Source: Litoribrevibacter euphylliae (GTDB lineage Bacteria; Pseudomonadota; Gammaproteobacteria; Pseudomonadales; Litoribrevibacteraceae). Taken from it: DNA of 64,000 nt. Position 1 is the first letter of the stretch; every line of letters begins with the position of its first letter. The notes below the pieces were generated by a model. That model was not told the origin of the DNA and searched no databases. It saw only the letters and a program-made list of their open reading frames with translations. The stretch is taken from positions 62,001-126,000 of the forward strand of contig NZ_JBHRSZ010000001.1 in the NCBI RefSeq assembly GCF_042646085.1, read 5' to 3'. Positions 1-9,000 of this stretch are shown here, piece by piece. The translations under genes were made by a program, and so were the position numbers.

Positions 1-1
1 C

Positions 2-475
2 AATCATGGCTTAATTCGAGCCATTGATGTCAATGAAGATCTTCCTAAAGGTGATAACTTTGCCCGTTTTGAATTTCTATCAGAAGTACCTGACAGTATT
101 GAGCCGGGTGAGGTAGTAGTTGTTCCATACCGTATTCAGGCATTGCAGGACTTTGATCAAACCAGCTTGGAGATTGGTTCTGGTGGTGCTACATGTGGCC
201 CTCGAGACTATGACGGTAAGGTTTCTTATAAGGGAGAATGTCCGAGTGGTTTCTCTATCTCTGGCAGTGCCGCCACTGCCTGGGCTGCTAGTGTCGATGA
301 TCCAAAGTGCCGAGGTATTTCCGGGGGTGACGGTATACCTAACCCTATAGGCAGAGGGGGGGATGGAGACAACAGCATTTCTGGTGGTAACTCTAAATCA
401 TTTAGAATTTTAGGTGGGGGCTGTAGTTCCGACGATGACGACGATGATGACGATGATAAAGATGATTGTAACTAG
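2..475 (+). CDS. C-terminal part of a large hypothetical protein with an aspartate-rich tail (5' end outside window)
   Basis: The frame is open from the left edge and gives 157 residues before a TAG stop, so this is the end of a longer gene. I do not recognise a family. The visible part has a beta-rich stretch (residues 20-50), then a Gly/Ser-rich low-complexity stretch (about 95-140), and ends in a run of nine Asp followed by KDDCN. Such an acidic tail could bind calcium or act as a solubility tail, but that is inference. It lies 11 bases upstream of the RHS toxin gene on the same strand, so it may be co-transcribed with it and be a surface or delivery partner. ATG codons inside this frame (e.g. 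at 143) are unlikely to be the start because the frame continues upstream without a stop. Confidence 0.6.
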   Translation, partial: NHGLIRAIDVNEDLPKGDNFARFEFLSEVPDSIEPGEVVVVPYRIQALQDFDQTSLEIGSGGATCGPRDYDGKVSYKGECPSGFSISGSAATAWAASVDDPKCRGISGGDGIPNPIGRGGDGDNSISGGNSKSFRILGGGCSSDDDDDDDDDKDDCN

Positions 476-486
476 GGTATTTGGTG

Positions 487-3400
487 ATGTGGATAAATAG
501 CATGAAAAAGTATATGGCACTTTTAATTACGCTAGTCGTATCTTTCTTGTCCTTGTCGAGTGTTAAGACAGTATTTGCTTCTGATAATTTCGAAGAAGTG
601 GATTTGTATTTTGAAGTACCAGGGGCCACGTTGCCTTTCACCCGGAAATTGACAAAAGGTGGGAACTGGTTATTTCAAGAGGATTGGTTCTATCCCAAGT
701 TAAAGCAGTTTAATTATGAAGCTGAAGGGAAAGTATCTGGATCAAGTAGTGGCGGGACATATTCCGCTATGCGCTATCAAGGCTCTATTTCTTATGGTGA
801 CATTTTTATACAAGGGTTCAGTTGTCAAACTTCTGTTCATAGACCATCAACGGGGAACATATGGAGGCCAAATGCTAAAGCCCAATATACAAATACCTGC
901 CCTGGAAAAATTAAGAATAGAGTTTCTTACTTTGAAGGACCAGGCATTAAAGGGAAGTATAAGGGAAGCGCTTTAGATTATTCTGCTGATGATGTTCTTG
1001 GCTTCCAATTGAGAAACTCATTTTCGGCAATTGGTGAGTTCTATAATTACGAATCGTCAATTGAATATAGTAACGTAGATAGTTTTAAGTTCAGAATTCA
1101 AGATGGAGAGTGGTTAACATATCATAAAAACGGCCTACAAGAGACATTACAAGACGATCAGGGGACGGTGTATTTAACCATTAATCATATTGATATAGGT
1201 GAGACTAATTCAGCTATCAGTAGAGTAACCAATCGTCGTGGACAAAGCGTCCATTATGAATACTCCAATGGTAATTTAACCAAAATCACCAAACCCAATG
1301 GTGAGGTTTGGACATATCAATACGAACCAGTCCCTGTTGCAGAAGAAGTTGAGGTTAAACCTCAAGATCGCCTAGTTAAAATTATTGATGCTAAAGGTAA
1401 TGAAACTACCTTTACTTACGGCTTGGATCGTTGGAACTCTTATACCACCTCAGAAGGGGAAGGATACCGACTGGAAGTGCGTTCATTAGTTGATAATGAA
1501 GGTAAACCAACAGAGCACATCAAAGAAAAGATTCATCACGATGGAAGAGTCTTTTCTCGATTCTATGATGACTACAAAGGTCAATTAGGGCCGTTAAAAG
1601 AAACAAGGTTAAATGGAGAAAGGGTTTCTAAAACCACAAGATCGTCTGTAGGGGGCAAAGATACCTTTACCCGAGACGATGGATCAACTTATGAGACTTT
1701 AGTTGATGTCAAAACCCAAATAGATGGAAAAAACCGTAAAACCAGGATCTACACTCGTCATCTAGCAAGTTACCCCTATAAAGTTCAATATAATGATGGC
1801 TCAATTGTCGGGTATGAATATTCCAAAGTAGGTCAAATAACCAAAGTTACGTCGGATACTGGTATTACATCATTTCTTTATGATGAGTGGGGAAATACCA
1901 CCAAAATCACTGAGGCTGAAGGCCAGCCGGAACAACGTGTTACCGAGTTTGAATACGATCAATACGGTAATCGCACTGTGGAGCGTTATCTGGGCGATGA
2001 AAACACCAAAACTGCCGTTTGGACTTATGAGTATGATGCCTATGGCAACATGACCAAAGAGACAGACCCGGAAGGTAACGTCACACAGTACAAAGACTAT
2101 GATGCGGCTGGTAATGCGTGGTTAATTATTGACGCCCGTGGTAAAGAATGGCGTTATGAATACGATGCCCTAAGTAATCGCACCAAGGCTATTTCACCTA
2201 AAGATGAAACCACTCAATATTTCTATGATGAACGGGGTGAATATTATCGCCGTTTAGACCCTAACAATGCTGAAACTTTGTATACATTAGATGGTGATGG
2301 CTACGCCCTGAAAGAAACGGATGGGCTAGGTCAGTTTATCGAGTACGAATACGATAAAGGACATCGAGTTACCAAATTCAAACTTCAGGGCGATACTCAA
2401 GGCGCTGCCAAAAAAGAGTGGCAATACGTTTATAATGATCGAGGCGTAATTTCCCAGTTAGTAGAACCTTTAGGTGATGTAACTCAATATAATTATTCCG
2501 GCTTGGATTTGGCGAACGTTCAGTACCCGACCTTTAGTGAATCTTTTGGCTATGACAAGCTGGGGCGTATCGTAGAAAGTCAGCTTAGCGGTTCTCGTGC
2601 CGCTCAGCAGCGTCGTAAAAAGAATTATGACTCTTCTCAGAACCTGATTGCAGAAACCGATGCTGAAGATAATACTTATACCTACGATTACGATGCTCTT
2701 GGCAGAATGATTTCTGCTACCGATCCGGAAGGCGGCATAACCTACTATCAGTGGGATAATCGTGACAACCTGATTAAGATTACCGACCCAGAAGGTCGTT
2801 ACTTTACCTTTGAATACGACCTAACCGATCAGCTGGTTAAAGAAACCCGCCATTTAGGGCAAACACGCGAATATCGCTATTACGCCGACGGCTTGCTGAA
2901 AACCCTGATTGACGCCAAGGGGCAGATCAGCCAGTTTGAGTACGACGATGCAGGCAATTTAACCAAAACCCAACATTTTGTGGATGCAACCGCGCAAGCT
3001 AATGCCCAGCCACAAAAAGTCATCGACTACACTTACAACAACCTGAGCTTGTTGACCGGCTACAACGACGGCACCACGAGTGCTGAGTACGTATACGATG
3101 TGCTGGGCCAGTTAAAAGAAGTGGTGGTGAATTACGGTGCCTTTAGCCTTACTCATGAATATGATTACTACCCAAGCGGTTTGCGTAAAAGCTACACCAG
3201 CCCAGAAGGTGTGACTTATGGCTACATCTACAATGCCAATAACGACTTGGTGGCAGTGAAGATTCCGGGTGAAGGCAACATCATTTACAGCAATCATCAA
3301 TGGCATGCACCGATCACGGTAACTTACCCAGGCGGCAGCCAGCAGAATTATGAGTATGACGGCCTGTTACGTCGGTTGGATATGATCCTGCTCGACCCTG

Positions 3401-5298
3401 CTCAAAATCAATTGGCTCAGTATGATTACAGTTACGATAAAGAAGGCAACCTGGCTCAAATCTCTGGGCCGGAAGGCAACTACGACCAAACCTACGATAA
3501 CCTCTATCGTGTGACGTCGGCACAGTTACCTAACCCATCAAGTGTAGCTGATCCTGCCAATACATCAGGCCAAGCCGAGACGCTATCACAAAACTACCAG
3601 TACGATGGTATTGGTAACCGAATCAGTCAGGATGGGGTGAACTACCAATACAACGAGAACAACCAGCTAACTTCTCAGGACGATGGTACTACCCGCATTG
3701 ATTACCAATACGATGCCAACGGATCATTAATTAAGAAAACCGTGACTAATGAAGCCAACCCGGATGGCGTGTCTACCCATTATGACTATGACGCCGCAGG
3801 CAGCATGGTGGCGATTCGTAATCACAACGGCCAAACCATAGCATCTTACTATTACGACCCATTCGGTCGCCGATTATGGAAAGAGACAAACGGCCAGCGT
3901 ATTTACTTCCACTACAACGCCGATGGCTTAACCGGCGAATACAACTACGGCAATGGTCAGCTGTCGCAAATGGCCGAATACGGCTTCACGCCAGACGGCT
4001 ATTGGATGACCGACCCACTTTTCACTCGACAGAACGGTCAGGTCTATTACTACCAAAACGACCACCGTGGCACGCCAACCCGAATTATCACCAAAAGTGG
4101 CGAAGTGGTGTGGCAAGCGCAGTACGACACCTTTGGGTTGTTCTACCCGAACAAAACCGAAATTCGTAACCCCATCCGTATGCCGGGCCAATACCACGAT
4201 CAAGAAAGTGACTTGTATTACAACTTTGCCCGTTACTACGACCCAACTCTTGGCCGCTATATTACTCAAGACCCGCTAGGCATTGCTGGCGACGGCCCGA
4301 ATGTTTATACCTATGGTTTAAATAACCCGCATACTAAAATTGACCCGTTGGGTCGCTGTTCTGTCTATGGTGCGGCTGCTGGTGCAGTTGCTGGTATGTT
4401 AGGAAGTTACTTGGCGAAAGGTTGTATTGATTGGGGCTGGGTCGCAATTGGTGCCGCAGTGGGCAGTTGTTCACCAAGACTTGCTGCAACTTTGGCAGCT
4501 AGGAGAGCCGCAAAACGTGAAGCTCGTAAACAGGCCAAAGAAGCATTAAAGCGAGATAGAGACAAGAAGAACAAGTGCTTTGTTAAAGGTACAGAAGTTC
4601 ACACGAGTGAAGGCTTAAAGCCCATTGAGGACGTTGAAGTCGGTGACTTGGTGGTATCAAAAGATGATGTCACTGGCGACGTTAAACTAAAACCGGTTGT
4701 GCAGTTATTTGTAAATCACAATAAGCCCATTCTGAATTTAATCCTTGTTGATGAACAAGGTGTAGAAGAAGAGTTCGGCGTAACGCAAGAACACCCATTC
4801 AATATTGAAAACAAAGGTTGGGTTAATGCTGGTGATTTATTGGTTGGTGAAAAGGTCATTGGTCTTAAAGATCGTGAGTTGTTTGTTAAATCAGTATCGC
4901 TAGCGGCGAGTTTACATACGACTTATAACTTTGAAGTAGCGGATTACCACTCCTACTTTGTGGGAGAAATAGGTGCTTGGGTTCATAATGACTGTGAGGG
5001 GAAGACAGTCAAAGAGAAGTATAGAGAGTTGGCTGACAAGGCAATTGCAAAGACGAAAACTAATGCTAACCCGACAGTCACTCGAAATGGTAAAGATATT
5101 TTTAGGGTGCATAAGCCGGGTAGTGGCCATGGAGACAAAGTTACTCAAAGTGTTAAAAATGGTCCTCCTGGAAATAAAACTTTTCCAGGGACTAAAGATG
5201 TTAATGTGCGAACTCCGCATCTCAAAAAACTTCAGAAGGCACTTAACGGCGAAGGCGGTTATGCATTGCGATATAGAAATGGGAAAATTGTTGAATAA
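487..5298 (+). CDS. RHS/YD-repeat polymorphic toxin with pretoxin HINT domain and variable C-terminal tip
   Basis: About 1603 residues. A signal-peptide-like N-terminus (MKK, then a hydrophobic stretch ending near VFAS) is followed by a lower-complexity N-terminal domain, then dozens of YD repeats (YEYDALSNRT, YDYDAAGSM and similar) from about residue 245. The RHS core closes with the classic RYYDPTLGRYITQDPLG and ends DPLGR near residue 1289. After an Ala/Gly-rich hydrophobic segment comes a HINT domain starting CFVKGTEV (about 1364) and ending VHND (about 1502); in this family it is thought to cleave and free the tip. The last roughly 100 residues are the presumed toxin; I do not recognise its fold. 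ATG at 487 has AGGG about 9 bases upstream; ATG at 502 and TTG at 481 are alternatives. The N-terminal part and the tip look more AT-rich than the core, as is usual for RHS genes whose tips are exchanged. Export by Sec is inferred from the signal peptide. Confidence 0.9.
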   Translation: MWINSMKKYMALLITLVVSFLSLSSVKTVFASDNFEEVDLYFEVPGATLPFTRKLTKGGNWLFQEDWFYPKLKQFNYEAEGKVSGSSSGGTYSAMRYQGSISYGDIFIQGFSCQTSVHRPSTGNIWRPNAKAQYTNTCPGKIKNRVSYFEGPGIKGKYKGSALDYSADDVLGFQLRNSFSAIGEFYNYESSIEYSNVDSFKFRIQDGEWLTYHKNGLQETLQDDQGTVYLTINHIDIGETNSAISRVTNRRGQSVHYEYSNGNLTKITKPNGEVWTYQYEPVPVAEEVEVKPQDRLVKIIDAKGNETTFTYGLDRWNSYTTSEGEGYRLEVRSLVDNEGKPTEHIKEKIHHDGRVFSRFYDDYKGQLGPLKETRLNGERVSKTTRSSVGGKDTFTRDDGSTYETLVDVKTQIDGKNRKTRIYTRHLASYPYKVQYNDGSIVGYEYSKVGQITKVTSDTGITSFLYDEWGNTTKITEAEGQPEQRVTEFEYDQYGNRTVERYLGDENTKTAVWTYEYDAYGNMTKETDPEGNVTQYKDYDAAGNAWLIIDARGKEWRYEYDALSNRTKAISPKDETTQYFYDERGEYYRRLDPNNAETLYTLDGDGYALKETDGLGQFIEYEYDKGHRVTKFKLQGDTQGAAKKEWQYVYNDRGVISQLVEPLGDVTQYNYSGLDLANVQYPTFSESFGYDKLGRIVESQLSGSRAAQQRRKKNYDSSQNLIAETDAEDNTYTYDYDALGRMISATDPEGGITYYQWDNRDNLIKITDPEGRYFTFEYDLTDQLVKETRHLGQTREYRYYADGLLKTLIDAKGQISQFEYDDAGNLTKTQHFVDATAQANAQPQKVIDYTYNNLSLLTGYNDGTTSAEYVYDVLGQLKEVVVNYGAFSLTHEYDYYPSGLRKSYTSPEGVTYGYIYNANNDLVAVKIPGEGNIIYSNHQWHAPITVTYPGGSQQNYEYDGLLRRLDMILLDPAQNQLAQYDYSYDKEGNLAQISGPEGNYDQTYDNLYRVTSAQLPNPSSVADPANTSGQAETLSQNYQYDGIGNRISQDGVNYQYNENNQLTSQDDGTTRIDYQYDANGSLIKKTVTNEANPDGVSTHYDYDAAGSMVAIRNHNGQTIASYYYDPFGRRLWKETNGQRIYFHYNADGLTGEYNYGNGQLSQMAEYGFTPDGYWMTDPLFTRQNGQVYYYQNDHRGTPTRIITKSGEVVWQAQYDTFGLFYPNKTEIRNPIRMPGQYHDQESDLYYNFARYYDPTLGRYITQDPLGIAGDGPNVYTYGLNNPHTKIDPLGRCSVYGAAAGAVAGMLGSYLAKGCIDWGWVAIGAAVGSCSPRLAATLAARRAAKREARKQAKEALKRDRDKKNKCFVKGTEVHTSEGLKPIEDVEVGDLVVSKDDVTGDVKLKPVVQLFVNHNKPILNLILVDEQGVEEEFGVTQEHPFNIENKGWVNAGDLLVGEKVIGLKDRELFVKSVSLAASLHTTYNFEVADYHSYFVGEIGAWVHNDCEGKTVKEKYRELADKAIAKTKTNANPTVTRNGKDIFRVHKPGSGHGDKVTQSVKNGPPGNKTFPGTKDVNVRTPHLKKLQKALNGEGGYALRYRNGKIVE

Positions 5299-5843
5299 TG
5301 TTTACTGTTTTGATCTGTGGAAATATACAAACTGAAAAATTGGCAGCCTTCTCTCAGGAGGTTGCTGTCCTTTCTCGCGGAGCTAATTACTATCCTATTG
5401 AAATCTCTCCTCCATTTGGTGATGAGCCTCTGGATTCTGAAGTTTCTGGTGGTGCTTCCCAATTTTATAGTGCAATGAATTGTAACTATATGGCGTATAT
5501 AAACTGTCTTCCTGAATCAAATAAAAAAATAAAATATTCTTGCTCAGAAATATCTGAAGACTTAACTGACTATTTTGTCAAGGTGAAAGATCGCTCTGAA
5601 TTCCTACAGTTTGTTAAGAACTTAGCTAAGGCTTTAATAGTAGATGTGACTGAAGAGTTATATATAGTTTTTGCTGATGAGTGGGATGAAGGCCAGGATA
5701 TACGATTAATAGAGAGTGATTTTGACGGTGTAATTAGTTACTTCACTGAGAATAATAGTTGGGATTTATGGTTGTATAATGTCGATAATCGTTCTTATGT
5801 AACTAAACACCCTTACATTCCATTAGTTTTTAAAGTTTCTTGA
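5298..5843 (+). CDS. Candidate immunity protein for the RHS toxin tip
   Basis: 181 residues, no family recognised. The ATG overlaps the toxin stop codon by one base (TAATG), which is typical of translational coupling. The position directly behind a polymorphic toxin tip, the acidic composition (many Asp/Glu clusters, e.g. FADEWDEGQD) and the AT-rich sequence all fit an immunity protein that binds and neutralises the tip. There is no signal peptide or membrane segment, so it should act in the cytoplasm, which would imply a cytoplasmic toxin target. The immunity role rests on position and is inference. Confidence 0.72.
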   Translation: MFTVLICGNIQTEKLAAFSQEVAVLSRGANYYPIEISPPFGDEPLDSEVSGGASQFYSAMNCNYMAYINCLPESNKKIKYSCSEISEDLTDYFVKVKDRSEFLQFVKNLAKALIVDVTEELYIVFADEWDEGQDIRLIESDFDGVISYFTENNSWDLWLYNVDNRSYVTKHPYIPLVFKVS

Positions 5844-6003
5844 TAGCCTAAAGTATGGGTATTAAATAGGGGAAAAGAAATGGGATAAGAATAACTAGAT
5901 ATTAGCTTTATTATACATCAGCCCCTTACTTTGGCGATTTACTTAAATAGAAACTAAGCATTTAAGCAAACATCAAAAAAAGCACTGCACTAAAGGATAA
6001 AAC

Positions 6004-9000
6004 GTGGCACAACGTTATACAGCATTATTGGCGGCCTTCATTATTTTGCTGCTTCAATGGCAAGTAGCAACGGCAGAAGAAGCCCTTTGCGCCCAGGTTA
6101 AAATTGAGATTCTTCAGGGAATAACTCTGGAGCGACAGGCTTTTGAAGCCACCATGCGTATTACCAATAGTTTGGATTTATACGCCATTGAAGACATTCA
6201 GGTGGATATTAACTTCAAAGATGAAGATGATAACGATGTATTGGCTTCGTCGGATTCCGCCGCCAGCAACGCAACTTTTTTTATCCGTTTGGATTATGAC
6301 GATGGTCTGGAGGAATTAGCTACAGGGGCCAACGGTGCAGTAGTTGATGGCCGTATTTCCCCGAACACCGTTGGTGAAATGCGCTGGTTGATCATCCCAA
6401 CGCCGGGGGCGTCTGGTGATTTACCCACAGGTAAATTGTATTTTGTTGGCGCAACCTTAAATTACAAGTTTGGTGGTAAGGAAGAGCGTGTAGAAGTCGC
6501 GCCTGATACCATTATTGTCAAGCCGCAGCCAGTATTGACCTTGGATTACTTCTTAACTGAAGAAGTCTATGGCGATGATGCCTTTACCAAAGACATTGTT
6601 GAGCCGGTAGTACCTTACAGTTTGGGTATTCGCTTAGCCAACAATGGCAAAGGCGAAGCAAAAAGTGTGACCATTGATTCGGCAGAACCTAAGATTGTAG
6701 AGAATGAAATGGGTTTGTTGATTGGTTTTAAAATTACTGGCAGTTACGTGAACGATGAGTCAGCCGAGCCAAGTCTAAAAATGAACTTCGGCGACATCGC
6801 TGCGGGTGATCGAACCGTTGGCCGCTGGATTATGGAAACCACTTTATCCGGTAAATTCATAGAATTTGGTGCGACAGTTTCCCATGCCGCTGAATACGGT
6901 GGGGAGTTAACTTCGTTAATTGAAGCCGCCAATACCCACTTTTTGGTAAAAGATGTTCAGGTGGATCTACCAGGCCGAGATTCAGTCAATGACTTCCTGG
7001 CCCATAATGGCGGTGACACGGATACGCCTGCGCTATGGGTCTATGAATCTGAGCCATTAGGGGTTAAAACCGCCGCCTGTGACGATTGCGCTGAAGTGAC
7101 TCGTATCTCAGCTACCTTGGGGGCAGAGCAAAACCAAGTGGACGGCAAACATCGTTTATTAACGGCTGCTGAAACCATACCAGGGTTTGGTTATATCAAG
7201 GTGGCAGACCCGTACCAAGGCTCTAAGGTGTTAAGCAAAGCCGTGCGTGCTGATGGCTCTGTACTACAAGCAAACAATGCCTGGTTATCTCAAGAGCGAA
7301 ATGCGGATCTCATTAACTTTGATTACTTTATTCACATCTTTGACGACAACCCCACCTCTACTTACGACCTGGTGTTTGATGAGTTAGCCAGTGTGCCTCA
7401 GCCTCCGGTGATTGCGTACATTAACGACAAAACCACCTACGAAGGCGGCCAAGTCGGCTTTTTAATTCGAACGTCAGACCCGAATCGTACCACCCCAACA
7501 CTAACGGTGAATCAACTGCCGTTAGGTGCTCACTTTGAATACGACAATCAGGGCAAGGGAATATTCCGGTGGTTCCCTCAACTTGGGCAGGCAGGGGTAT
7601 ACCCAGTAACCTTTACTGCCAGTGATGGTCAGTTGAATACCAGTTTGACGGTGACCATTAAGGTGAACCCTGCCACAGACACCGATGGCGATGGTTTATT
7701 GGATGAATGGGAACTAGATAACTTTGGTGATTTGTCTCGTGATGGGACGGGTGACTTTGATGGCGATGGCTACACCGATCTGGAAGAGTTTGAGCGTGGC
7801 TGGAACCCGAAAGAAGCGGCCAAAGCGCCGGATGTTCCGCAAATTGACAGCCCTGCGTTTGGTGCTGAAACCAGCACATTAGAGCCGGAACTGATTATCC
7901 AGAACAGCCGCCATGCGGATGAGCTGGTTGTGACCTATCAATATGAAGTCTATGCCGATGAAGGTATGACCGACTTGGTATTCAGCATTGCGGATGTAGA
8001 AGAAGACTACGAGAAAACCACTCAGGTGATGCAGGCGGGCTTGGTTCAACAAGCCGTTAATGATAATGCTTGGTATTACTGGCGTGTCCGAGGTGTGGCG
8101 CCGGAAGGCACAGGTGAGTGGGCCTATGGTAAGTTCTTTATCAATACTCAAAACGATTTACCGACGGTACCAGCCATCAGTGCACCGGCCAATGACAGTC
8201 AGTTATCTGAGTTACAACCAACCCTATCGGTAACCAACAGCTTTGATATCGATAATGATGAGCTGACGTATCGTTTTGTGGTGTACCCGGAAGGGGATGA
8301 CGCAAATCCGGTGGCTGAAATCAGTGGCTTGGCGGCAGGTGATAATGGTCATACCGATTGGCAAGTGCCTGTGGAATTGGTAGAGAACCAGCGCTATCAA
8401 TGGCAAGTCGAGGTAACCGATGAGCATGAGGCCAAAGTGAGCTCGGCGGTTGCTGGTTTCATGATCAACCTGGCTAACGACGCACCTTCTGCCCCTGTGG
8501 TTGTGTTGCCGGTCGATCAGCAAGAAGTGAATCAAGCGGCAGTCACCTTGGTAGTCAACAACGGTGAAGATCCGGATTATCAGAGCCTGAGCTACTTCTT
8601 TGAGCTCGACGAAGTTAACACTTTTGATAGCGGTGCTCGCATTCTGTCGGGTGAGGTGTTGGAAGGTGCAAACGCTGCGACCGGACAAACCGCCTTTACC
8701 TTTGATCAACTGATTGAAAATAAGACCTACTTTTGGCGTGTTAAAGCGTCTGATGGGGAGTTAGACAGCGATTGGGTTCAGGCGTCATTTACGGTTAATG
8801 CGGTGAATGAAGCGCCAACCGTTCCAACGGTAAGTAACCCAGGGAATGATGCAACCGTTGAAGTGATTCAGCCAACGTTGAGCTTGAATCCAGCGACGGA
8901 TGTAGATAACGATTCCTTGTCTTATGAAATCGAGTTGTACGCTGATTTGGCGTTAACTCAAGGTGTGGTCTCTGCCGTGGTTTCCGATCAGTCTTGGCAG

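Noticed and set aside
3928..4269. 113-codon frame opposite the RHS core
   Set aside because: Shadow frame of YD-repeat coding sequence.
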